Assembly (NCBI RefSeq): GCF_023343835.1
Contig: NC_064447.1
Coordinates: forward strand, 10,684,501-10,748,500
DNA length: 64,000 bases
Origin: Lagopus muta
Taxonomy: Eukaryota; Chordata; Aves; Galliformes; Phasianidae
Reading direction: 5' to 3'
A program made the translations under genes and the position numbers. Below the pieces are notes generated by a model, which was not told the DNA's origin, did no database searches, and was given only the letters and a program-made list of their open reading frames with translations. This document shows, in pieces, positions 40,056 through 50,740 of this stretch. Within the stretch, counting starts at the first letter, position 1. Every line of letters begins with the position of its first letter.

Positions 40056-43000
40056 TACTGCCTGGCTACTGCACATCCCTACCGTATCTGAACGCCACTT
40101 TTTCCACTCAAACCATTTGCCAATTCCAGCACACAGTTGTGGCTCGCTAATACCAGCGGGTATCACTAGTTTTTACCCATTAACTCAAGCATTTAAAGTC
40201 AGTCAGATTTGATAATTTACTTTTTTTCCTCCTTGCCAACACTTTTGTTTGTTTTTTCGTTGTTTGGTTTTTTACCACTGCTCAAAACCTTGTTTGCAAA
40301 ACAGCTCCAACTCAGAGGTGCTTACAGAACTGAACGGCTTGCTTTACAACAAATTGCTGTAATACAGTCATTCTTCAGGCTACTGCTGAACTGGAGTTTC
40401 CAGCTGAATGCTTCTTCCACAGTCAGACTTCTGCAGAACACAGCCCTTCAAGGAAGACAAAACTCCACCTCCTGCTGCCCAAAATCTTTCAGGAAGGGCC
40501 TGAAAAAGCAGCACTCCAGTTATGACACGTTCCTGGGAATTCAGACCCATCATGATCTCTTCCCTTACGTTTCCTTTTAGCTAAATACTCAACCACGTGG
40601 ATGGACAAAAACATTATTTAGCACCATAAAGTGAGCTCATTAATGCTCCATGTGCATTATTCATTTTTAAACTTGGCACTATTTCACAAATACACACTGC
40701 TACTCCATGTATTTATGAACTCTGGAAACACTCCATTGCACTTTGTGATTCAGGCCCCTTCAATTAGCAAACAAGTGATGGATAGCAACTCCTCTGCATG
40801 TGCAAGTCTGAATCGATTCTGGTAACTGAATCAATGCAGAAGCTGGAAAGAGATACAGACAGATGGAAAAGTGGATTTACTGGGGGCATCACAAACATCA
40901 AACATCACAAAGTCAAAAGTCACAGAATTACTACGTGACAACAAAAATCATTACAGGTATTAATACAGAATTCTCCTGGATGAAGTTTAAGATGAATTTC
41001 CCCATGGAACAGCCTTACAGTGACAGAAAAAAGCCTTGTTCCTCTTTACACACAGAACTTGTGGAACTACTTTTATTCCTTTGCCTGTTCTGCTTTCCAC
41101 ATCACTGTTAAGATCACCCCACCACCATGAGCACAAACTGCTATCAGGAATTAGCAAAGAATTAACACAACTCTTAAACATACCTAATAATTAACGGGGT
41201 GGGGGGAGTACCTACTGAGCAACCATGACAAATCTGCAATGCACAAAAGCAACGGCTATGTGAGGATTCCACCCTGCTCAACAGCAGCCCAGCAGAATAG
41301 CAATAAAGCTCAAGAACAAAATTGGGCACTACTATGAGGATAACCCAGCACAGCAAGGCAAAGAAAAACATACAGCCTTAAGACAAATGCTGCGTTTGTC
41401 ACCAGAGGGCACAGGGTCAGAAAAGCTCACCTAACACCATTGAGGTACTGGAATGAGTCAGCTATCTCAGCTGTCTTCACTTACAGAGTTGTCATACATC
41501 TGGTGCAAGATAAATCTTACTTTTATTTGGCAAGTTTATCCTAAAGAATGTCCTTTAAAAGCTAACTTGTGGGTAGGAACACATCTGAATGCATAGGAGG
41601 GGAAGGGGAAGAATGGCTTTTTGGTTTCAGGATTTTTTACCCCATAGAAATGACTGCAATGCCAGCAAGAAAACCCAAAGACAAAGGTTATGGATGCTGC
41701 TTTCTCTATCTGCAGCAACAAACACTGCACTGTCAATTCATGCATGCACTTCATACAAAACAAAAGCAAAACGTACACATATGCCTTGACATTAAATTCA
41801 GAAAGATAAATCTAAGTGGTCTTTTTCTGTTGGGATTTGGCCTCAGATGCACACGCTGCTGAATGAAACTGCAGTGCAATCACAACGGATGGAACACGAC
41901 ATCACACTGGTGTTTGATACCCCATCAACCACACCACCCAACTGTGCCCAATCATTACTGGGCCTTCTGTGGGGTTAGGCAAAAGAATCGTTGTTATTTC
42001 TCATTTTGTAATTTTTAGAGTTACACATATTTCTTTCTAAATAGTGAATTGACACGTGCATGAACAAGAACAATTGCTTTAGCATACAGGGCCAAGAGCT
42101 GCACCGCAGCACTCCAGGCTAAAAGCATAACAACAAAGATGAGATTTTTCTAACTATCTCTTAAATGAAACCCAGATTAATCATCTCGACAATTTAATTC
42201 TACATAAACACATCTCGCTGAATAAATGTAAGTGGCAGCCAACCACCAGTGCACAGCAGCATGGCAGAGGAGCAGGGCTGGGCGTGGGGTGGCACACGAG
42301 CTCTTGTCGCACTCACCATGAAGGCAGCACCACGCTGAACCAGCTGCTCCTCACCACTGCTGATACTGCGAGGATGTTTAATAGATTTGACATGTTCATT
42401 GCTGTCAGCATTTGTTACGGGACATCACAATTTGCCCTGGCCCCAATATTTAAGCTAAAAAAGATACTGCATCTGCTAAACACGTTGCAAACAACTTTTG
42501 GTACCATGTCACCCTTCCTGCAGTGTCACCTTGCCCAGGACCCAATTTTTTCATTTGATGACAGATTTAGCACACTGTGGACCTTCACAGGAGTGCTTCC
42601 CAGGGATGGGCTGGCATCACCAACTGTGCACAAGACGGACAAGCAGAGTCACGTTAATTTCAAGCTCCATTAAGCACAGGAAAGGAAGAAGGCAAAAAAG
42701 CCCCCAAAACTTTACCAACTTGGAAAAGCAGCAGACGCACAAAAAAAAGGGAATTTTCAAGCAGTGTTACAAATAACTGATGAGCTTTGAGAAAACCTCA
42801 ACTAATGCACTGCACAACTACATGGCTGCAAAAAGACTGAGTATTTGCTTTCTTTCAGACACAAAAGATTGTGAGGAGACAGACTGTTTGCTAATCTGTT
42901 ACCTACTGATAAAGCGAATCTCAGGTTACTTTGAGTCAACTGGTGTCTGCTAACAGCTCACTTTGCTGATTATCAAATAGGTCTTGAAATAGATAAAAGT

Positions 43001-46000
43001 GAGTATTTTTCTAAAACAGGAGATACCATCACAGCACCAGGATGCCTTAGCACTGAGGCAAACCAGGCACCCCTCTGAAGCTGCTATACAAGCTGCACTA
43101 ATGTGGTACCACTGCTTGGAAACGTGTTCTGAACCAGACAGAACGGAGGTTAACTTTGCAGTGACTCACTCCTACAGCATTGATTGCACTAGCAGAATCA
43201 AGAACCAAATCAATATGCAAAAGAATACAACTACCAAGATGCAGCTTTCAACCAGTCAGAACACATCTATCAGCTCCTAGAACTGCTTCTGCTACAGGAA
43301 GGTTCCCAACTCAGCCCTCTTGGGTAACATATGGCTCTCCCTACACTCCAGGGCTGCTTGCTGACAACACAGGCCAGGCTCACACAGCAAACCCTCGCGT
43401 CATCACAGCCTTTCCCTCGCTCAGCTCCACTGTCCATCAGTTAACAAGAGGCTGGAGATGGCTGCTCAAGGCACTTCTTGCTGTCTCCATATCCAGAGAG
43501 GCTCTAACAAAGATGACTCCTGTAACAATATATTTCTAGCAAGTCCAGCAAGACACATATGGGTCACCTTCAGAGTGCCTTTCCTACTGTGCTGCTACAA
43601 CTGGTAAATAAGCAAAATCTATTTTCAATGCTGTCACACTTTCAATGCTGTCATGCATCAGAAATACCTGGAGAACTAAGAGTGAACCATGAACACACAA
43701 GAAGAAAACAAAAAAAAAAAAAATCAAGCAGCCATCAATCACAAGAAATGTAATGAATGGCTGGCAAGAGCTCTACGCCTACCCACCTACCAGGAAACAG
43801 GAGCAAGAAATCTCAGCCCCAAGTCAATCATGCAAAAACCAAGAAAAACCTATGGGTGCTAGGTTTAATACGAGAAACACAAGCATTACGACTGAGATCA
43901 CCTTTCTCTGGTTTAAAACAGATGAGCCATCACAAAGTTTACACTAACATTTATCACAGCATTGTTTTTGGTTCAGGATCCCCAGAGCACATCCCAAAGG
44001 AAACTTTGTTTGCTTAAAGATTCAAGGAGCAGTAAGTCAGAAGAAGCCACCAGCAGCAACTTGCACTGTCCCCCTGCAGCATTCAGCCACTGCCTTGTTC
44101 CTCTGCTCACCAAGACAGAAAATCCTCAGAAGAAAGAAAGAGGGTAGAAGGTTCAGAAATGATTTGCAGTTCCAGTTTCACGTCAGTGCAACAGATTAAA
44201 GCCTGAAACAAAAATGAGGATATCAGCTAGCCTTTGTTTGGAGTTTAAGGCTTTGACGGCTTAAAATAAAGCTCAACAGATTGTCCAGCAACTCAAGCAA
44301 ACCAATTCTGCTCTGCCTGCCTTCACACAATTAGCAGCCATTCTGGTTTTAGAGCTCTGAAGATTTCAGGAGGCTTGTAGCAAATAAGATCACTGACTTC
44401 AGACAAATTTAAAGAGGTGCCACAATTACCCCCAGAAAAGCAACCTGGCTATCAGCAAACTTTTACTCCTAATATGGCTGCAGAAGGAAATACAAGTTTC
44501 TCCACGAGGAAGTAGCCTTCATTTTCTTTGCTCTTTTGTCTCTCCATCTGTATTAAAAAGAAATAGAGAACTACTGTTCATTAGTCAGCCTCAATGATAG
44601 GGATCTCCATAACCTTTGTACCAGACTGCATGCGTTGATCCGAGAGCAAGAGAGACAAGTAAGGATTCTGTAAGTCCTGATGGTTCTGAAACCACAGCCC
44701 AAAAATATTATTCATGACCTCAGAGTTCATGGCACAAGACCTTTGGCCAAGAAATCAACTATTTCTTTACACAAACATGGTGCAGGACACACAACAGGCA
44801 TGAGCACCAGTAAGAGCAAGGACCTGTGTTACAGTCTTCTCCAAGGCCAGAGACATAAATGCAGCACAACACTGTCAGTCTGGCTTTGCTGACAGAATCC
44901 ACGTGTGCAAACCTAATGCCTGGGTATCTCCCATACCACAGACTGCATCTTCACAGCAAGAGGAAAGAGAGCATTACCTTCAGCAGGTTTAAGGACCTTG
45001 TCACTCCTCAGACAGTTAAGAACTACAGAAGGTTGTACAATTATGAGACCTGCTGAACAATGAAGACTGCAGTTGATTCTGACACTCCTTATGGGCCCTC
45101 AGGGAGAAGGCAGTCCCAGCAACACATGGCAAGAACATCCTTCCTGAGTGAACCATAGGTCACATGGGCAGCCAAAGTGAGTAGGCAGCTGAAAAAGAGC
45201 TTCTTGAATCCTGGATTCCTCTGTTAAATTCTCCATAGGATTTGTAATCCAGAAGTTTAGTGCGTATGCTAGAAGTATTAAAGAAAAATTAACAAGGACA
45301 TTTCAGCTTAAGAAATCAAAATACTGAGTTTGAGAAGGCTGCACAGCTTAGTAAGGTTTCTTACCCATCTCTCAGCATTTGCCTAAACAACACTTCCCTG
45401 TTCCTGGACAGGTACGTGGGGCAAGGCTGCAAGGGGAAAGCAAGCACACCTCACCTGGCACTCAGCGGGAAGTCCCAGCACCAGCTCACCCTCTGAACAT
45501 GAGGTCATCTCAGCAAGAACGTAATGCAGCACCGTAGACTGAACCACAATGCTTGCTATTGAAAATATGACACAGCATTTATTTGATAAGAGAGATTTTT
45601 TTTTTCCCCTCAAACATTAAAAAAAAAAAATGAACCAAATTTCAGATTCCAGAATCTATGAATTAACTCTCAATGAATTATTAGAAGGACGCACACGAAG
45701 TCAGAAGTGCACACACGTGAACGAGGAAGAGATCTATAGACAGTTCATCACCTACATTCAAAAATGTTTCTTCAAATCTGGCAGCATCAACAGCCTGGAG
45801 AGCCCATGCAAACAGAGAATAATGGAAGAACAAGAGAAGCTCTAAAATGTAAGGAAAGAACCTAGAACACACCCACCATCAAGGAGAGCAGAGAACCCCA
45901 ACAGCCCATTATGCTTGGATCTGCTGTCAGAAGAACAGAACAAACATTCTGACACTTCAGACAGGACCCTGTGCCTATCACAACTGCGCCCATGACCACC

Positions 46001-49000
46001 AGACCTCTCATGTCATCAAGCACCTTCTCAGAGCAGTGACAGCAAGAACCATTCAGAACCAGGCAGAGAGCTTTCCTCCGAGGTATGTGGTCCAGCAGGA
46101 CAGAACTGAACTGTAAATGCAGCAGCCCTTCAAGTGCTGAAGCCATTACTTACTAACTCCAAGACAACGATGCATCTACACATCCAAACGTGCTCTGATG
46201 GAGAGCTGAAACTGTTCAGCACTGCAAAACCGATTTTTCTCATCTGCAATTGTAAAGGAATAAGCAAAGCTTTTGAAGTGTGATGCTACAGACAAAAAGG
46301 GAAATGCTGATCCAAAAGGGCTGGCAGTAAGTCTTCTTAGCATCTTCTGTCTGGTCCATAACTCCTGCATGGGAAGTAGTGGTGTCGCATTTACCTAAGA
46401 AACGCTATGAAAGGTCCTTAAGCACGAGGTATTTTCTGCACCAAAATACTCAAGGTAAAGCTCGTGACCTCCAGAAGGTGATGGCAAAGCTTGTATTCAT
46501 GTATCCATTCAGTGCATTATCTCACAAATAAAACAAGTCACTGGTCAAAGCCCCAAAGCCAAGATGACCAACCTCAATTTTCTGCCACTTTACATGAGTG
46601 CTGAGAGCTGGCTCTAGCTCCTAATCACCATTACCACAATTTCAACACCTGTTCTTCAGACTTCTTCCTCTAGCCCTTCTCCTATTCCACGCCTCAAACA
46701 AGACAATGCTTCCCTCAGGCTTTACCAGCAGCAGCACGTTTGCACTACAGCAAAGCTCTGCCTACAGCAGCATGCAGCACAACTGCTGCGCTCATCGCCT
46801 TGGCCACAGCACAGAAAGCTACAGCTCAGCCCCTGGAAGGAGGCAGAACAACACTTTGGAAGCTGAAATTCCACTGCTGACAACGCTTTGGAAGCAAACA
46901 TACCCCCAAATCCTTCACCAGAATTCCAGCATTAACGAAGGTATTCTCATAATTACCTCTTCCTTCTGATTGGGAATTCAGATATAGGTACAGGAAATGG
47001 CTTTCCAACTACAAACAGTGCTTTGCAGCTATTTTATTAAAAACTCCGGATGTGAAGAACACTGAACTGAGGGCTGCAGCTCCTAAAAGGTTATTCTCAG
47101 GAAAGGTACGTATTAAAAACAAATAGCAAGCAGCAAGAAGTGTCAAAATGGTCTTCCAAAGCATAATGCAGTAAGCGGTGTAAGCGAAACAGGAGCAGCG
47201 GACACTTTCTGCCCCCTGCAGTTCCTACTGCTATCTGGATTTTTAAGACAGCCCTAGGAGGGATGGAACATTAGCAGCCCAGAGACCCAACAATTTAACA
47301 TCTGGCTCCCAAGCACCAACAGCCAAAACGGCTGGGTTTGCTTGCTGTTTTACAGCTAGGTTCGTCTGAATAACAGTGAAATTAATCAATGCTTCCATTA
47401 ATGATCAACTGCATTTTGTGAACGTTTGCTGTGCCAAATGAAGGATGCAACTGTCCCTGGGTTTTGCAACAGAAAATGAGAATTACCTTCTACCAAACCT
47501 TTATTTGACCTCATTGCTTTGATTAGAGCTAAGAATGGGAATTCTCACCAAGAAATATTTGGTATCCTCGCCACATCAGGGCTGTGCTCCTAATATACGC
47601 ACACTGTGTGAATGTATATAGAGAGACAAATATGATCTTATGTAAAGGACAGTGGGTTATTTTCTAGTTATCACATTACGTGCCCAAAACCAGAAAATGC
47701 TGCTATGAAGTTTGATGCATAAAATATGTATAGGATAAACATGGAAAGCAAAGAAAAATTCCACAGGAGAAGGTTTCACATCCGTGTATAGGAGATAAGC
47801 ACCGTAGTTGCTCATAAACTTCCCTCTACCTTTATGAACATAGGAACTTATCCCAAATCCAAGCACACAAAACACTTCCCTGTATGTGATGGTTACTCCC
47901 ACACATCTCAGGTTGGCCGAACTCAGAATCCAACTACTTTCAGACTGGAAATCTGCTTAAAAACAAAAGGCATTTTTAGCATGTATCTGGGAAAGGGATG
48001 CTTTTGATGAGATGATTTTGGAACCATCCTGTTCTGCCTTATGAGCCTGCCTGTCCAAAGGGGTGAAGCTGGGAGCACAGATTGATTACAATGAGCATTT
48101 ATTGCCAGCTGTTTTTTGAGCAATAAGAAGCGCATCACTAGTGACAGATTTCAGCAGAAACCAAACTAACAGCAGACCAGGGCTGTAAAGGATGCTCCTC
48201 ATTCAAAATAATGAAAGCTAAAGTGTTCACCTTGCTGATGCTGATGGGTTTCCTGCTCCCATATAACACAACCCTATTTCTCTGTGACACTTTTTTACCT
48301 CGCTCTTTCTTTTCTTCTGCAGCACTTGTACACATTCCCCTCTATTTAAGCCCTAAGTATTCTGTCCCACAAAGCCATCTGTATGCTGACACACCAAAGG
48401 TTAAATAAAACCAAATTCTGACTAACATACCTCACGACACTGGCTTGCACCCGGTTAGCTCTGCAGAACACAACTTCGGCTGTACGTTGCAGGGCTCTCA
48501 AACAAGGGACTAACTTTGAAACTTCTCTTCAGCGATTCCATTTCCCACCCCCCTTTAAGTAAAACACCGCAAGATGGGATTCCCCGGGCACACACAGCGG
48601 GCGGCTCAGCCCCGCAGCCCAACGCACACCTCCAGCTCTTTGAGAGCTGCCCACAGCCCGGCAGGCCGTCCCAGACCGCAGTTCAGCCGCGCCGTCTCTT
48701 GCAGTCCCCTCCTCGGCCATTAACATCACCAGCCACAGAAATCTGCAAAGTCACTTGTTAGTACGAACTAGTTGGACGGCAACGGAGGGCAGCGGGAGGC
48801 TTCGGTTGGGCTCCTCGGCACTGCGTTCACACGGCCGGGCCGGGTTTGCCGCACACAGGTGGGACGGGCACGTCTGCCCTCATCGCGGCGGATTGCGGCG
48901 CTGCGCAGCGCGTGCCCCGAGCGCTCGCACCCCCGGCTCGCTCCTTATCCCCCCTCCGCGCCCTACGCCCTCTCAGTTCCTCCTCTCCCCCCCTCCCCCC

Positions 49001-49223
49001 CAACCCTCCAAGAATCCCATTTTGCAACCGGATGACCACCGATCTTCAAAGAAAAAGAAAAAGCAACCTATATTATATAGATGTATGTAAATAAACACCA
49101 GAAATGCCTCCCTCAACTCCCCCCCGCCTCTCTCAGCCATTGTGCCTCCTTCCCCCACTCCTCCCTGCGGCACAAAGCCCCGCCGCGGGCCGGGCCGTGC
49201 CCATCGCCCCGGGGCTCTCCCCT

Positions 49224-49240
49224 CCCCCCCCCCCCCCCCC
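49224..49240 (+). repeat. 17-base C homopolymer within the CpG island
   Basis: An uninterrupted run of 17 C is flanked by further short C runs up to 49258. It lies about 300 bases into USP22 intron 1. The USP22-sense strand is therefore a G run, able in principle to form G-quadruplex or R-loop structures just after the promoter. Its length is likely to vary and to be error-prone in sequencing. Confidence 0.9.
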
Positions 49241-49374
49241 TTTCCCCTCCCCTCCCCGCAGCCTCCGCCGTGTTCCGGGAAAAGGGCTCCGCACCTCCGG
49301 GGGGCGGCGGCGCTGCGGAACGGCCCCGGGAGGGGGAAGGCGGCGCAGGGCAGGTGGCGGCGCGCGGCCCCAGC

Positions 49375-49422
49375 GCCGTGCCCGCACCGAGCCGTGCCCG
49401 CACCGCGCCGTGCCCGCACCGC
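49375..49422. repeat. Three tandem copies of a 16-bp GC-rich unit
   Basis: The unit GCCGTGCCCGCACCG plus A or C is repeated three times in exact register inside the first 200 bases of USP22 intron 1. Copies differ only at the last base. It produces Ala/Arg/Cys/His-periodic frames that are not coding. Confidence 0.9.
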
Positions 49423-49548
49423 GAGGCACCCACGGCCGCCTCCTCCTCCCACCCCCGCGACCGCGTGCCGGGAACCGCGGGCCCGAGGAGAGGAAAGAAG
49501 AGGAGAGGAAGGGAGTGCAGGGGGGTTGGATGGGGCCGCCCCCGGTAC

Positions 49549-49674
49549 CTTGCGCTTCCTGGTCTCGGCCGAACCGCTCCACACGAAGCACTGGTAAATG
49601 GCCCTCAGGTTCTGCTTCCAGTTCTCCACCTTGAAGCCGGTCACATGGCAGCACCCGGCCGCCGGCGGACTCAT
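49549..49674 (-). CDS. USP22: USP22 coding exon 1 (residues 1-42)
   Basis: The exon encodes 42 residues, beginning [20 protein letters not shown] and ending at RKRK, followed by the donor GTACCG. The block [17 protein letters not shown] is the hallmark start of the USP22 zinc-finger UBP domain. Cys8 and His10 occupy the first zinc-ligand positions. I chose the ATG at 49674 because it has a purine at -3 (GAC before ATG) and no in-frame ATG is seen upstream; the frame upstream stays open only through a GTG. The N-terminus is shorter than the mammalian protein, which as I recall has roughly 13 more residues before the conserved Cys. Length is exactly 42 codons, phase 0. It sits in a strong CpG island. 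Confidence 0.93.
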
Positions 49675-49691
49675 GTCAGACCCCCCCACAT
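49671..49691 (-). promoter_or_regulatory. Tiny upstream ORF overlapping the USP22 start codon
   Basis: On the USP22 strand an ATG at 49691-49689 opens a six-codon frame (MWGGLT). Its TGA stop at 49673-49671 overlaps the main ATG at 49674-49672 as ATGA. The upstream ATG has poor context (T at -3, T at +4) and the main ATG has a G at -3, so most scanning ribosomes would probably pass the first. The geometry would allow termination and restart at the USP22 ATG. The bases are seen directly, while any translational effect is inferred. A further ATG at 49924 would open a 26-codon upstream frame ending at 49844 if the leader reaches that far. Confidence 0.5.
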
Positions 49692-50477
49692 CAATCCTCT
49701 CGCCGACGGGCCGGGCCGGCGGGCAGCTTGCCGGCCCCTTCCCCCCCTCGGCGGCGGCGGCCGCGCGGGCGCGGGCACGGCACGGGGCGGCCGCGCGCCC
49801 CCCCCAGGCACCCCACCCTCCCTCCCTGCCGCCGCCACCGCCCTCAGGGGCTGCGGCCCCTCCTCACGCCGCCTCCCGCCGCCGCCTCCGTTCCCGCGGG
49901 CTGCCGGGCGGGCGGCAGGCACATAGAGCCCCCGGCTCCGAACAAAGCGCGGCGGTGGAGGCGGCGGGCGGGCAGCGCTCCCCTCCCTCTCTCCCTGCCT
50001 CGCACACAAAGATGGGGCTCTCTCTGAGGCGGAGGAGGAGGAGGAGGCGGCGGCTGAGAGCGGCCGCTGCCGCCCCCGGAGTGGCCGCCGCTCCCTTCTA
50101 CCTCATAGAAGCGGAAGGGAAGGAAGGGGGGTGGGCCTGGAAGCGGCGGCGGCGGCCCCGGTGCGAACGGAGCGCGTGTGTGGGGAAGGGGCGAGTCTCC
50201 GCCCGCCGCCGCTCCCTCTCCCCAGCCGGCCGCCCGCTCGGCTCCTGTCTCTTTAAACCTCTCCCCCCCGCCTCCTTCGCCGTCTCCTTCCTCCTCCTCT
50301 TCTCTTCCCGCACTCCCCCCCTCCGCCCGCCGTGTGCGATGGTCCGAGCCGCTAACTCAACCCAGCCCGCCGGGCCCGGAGTGGGACAGACCAACGGTGA
50401 AGGGGCGGTAGGCGCACCCCCGCTCTGCCCCGCCGCCCGCGAGGAGGGAGCCGGAGAGGGAGGGAAGGAGCGCTGCG

Positions 50478-50740
50478 ATTGGCTCGCTCGCCTGTCGCTC
50501 CGCCGCTGAAGTGCCCGTCTTTGGTGTCTCATTGGTTTATTTTCTTTTCTTCCCCTCCCCCCCTTCTCCCTCCACCCTTCCTCCCTAGCATTTCCCCCTG
50601 CCGGAAAGGGGCGGGAACGGCTCTGTAAATTGACAGGTCATCTGACCAACGGGAAGAAAGGGCGGCACGTTTGCGAAGAGTGCCTCGCAGCGACTGGCCG
50701 TCTCCGCCGTCACTCTCGCTCCAAGATGCGAGCGGATTGG
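50478..50740 (-). promoter_or_regulatory. USP22: USP22 core promoter candidate: three CCAAT boxes, GC/E2F-like and ETS-like sites
   Basis: ATTGG occurs at 50478-50482, 50531-50535 and 50736-50740. On the USP22 strand each one reads CCAAT, about 0.8 to 1.07 kb upstream of the start codon. Between them, 50608-50617 reads GGGGCGGGAA, which fits Sp1- or E2F-type sites, and CCGGAA at 50601 is an ETS-type core. No TATA box is evident, as is usual for CpG-island promoters. Because the boxes are spread over 260 bases, the exact start site cannot be set from sequence. Some of these could serve a divergent transcript on the plus strand. Confidence 0.5.

Larger units (their letters stand above)
16123..49548 (-). 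other. USP22: USP22 intron 1 (about 33.4 kb)
   Basis: This is a single long first intron between the start-codon exon and the zinc-finger core exon. It contains six CR1 pieces (near 21.7, 23.4, 27.0, 28.2, 39.4 and 39.9 kb), several A runs and T/GTTT-rich tracts, and a GC-rich block at 38.70-38.95 kb inside otherwise AT-rich sequence. The last 0.8 kb next to exon 1 is CpG island. I found no nested gene, no alternative USP22 exon and no RNA gene that I recognise. Several frames of 110-185 codons exist but carry no family signature. Confidence 0.8.
1..50620 (-). other. USP22: USP22 gene, 5' portion (exons 1-4 and introns)
   Basis: This is the gene-level span. Four coding exons on the minus strand join in phase into 158 residues that match vertebrate USP22. 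USP22 is the ubiquitin-specific protease of the SAGA co-activator and removes ubiquitin from histones H2B and H2A in the nucleus. The paralogues USP27X and USP51 share the sequence but are intronless in mammals, so the spliced structure argues for USP22. The right limit is set only by the promoter-like sequence, because the transcription start is not visible. The next exon would begin with the conserved Gly-Leu-Arg-Gly and catalytic Asn-Thr-Cys-Phe block. I did not find it in bases 1-4165, so the gene runs off the left edge. The order of the exons, the reading phases and the absence of stops indicate a working gene. Confidence 0.95.

Noticed and set aside
49671-50009. 112-codon upstream frame overlapping the USP22 start
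   Set aside because: Its first codon is TTG, not ATG. Only the last six codons begin with ATG, so I report the small uORF instead.
48973-50532. Long Pro/Ala/Arg/Gly-rich frames on both strands (up to 303 codons)
   Set aside because: All lie in the CpG island, where stop codons are rare. Only the 42-codon USP22 exon has family similarity and a proper donor.
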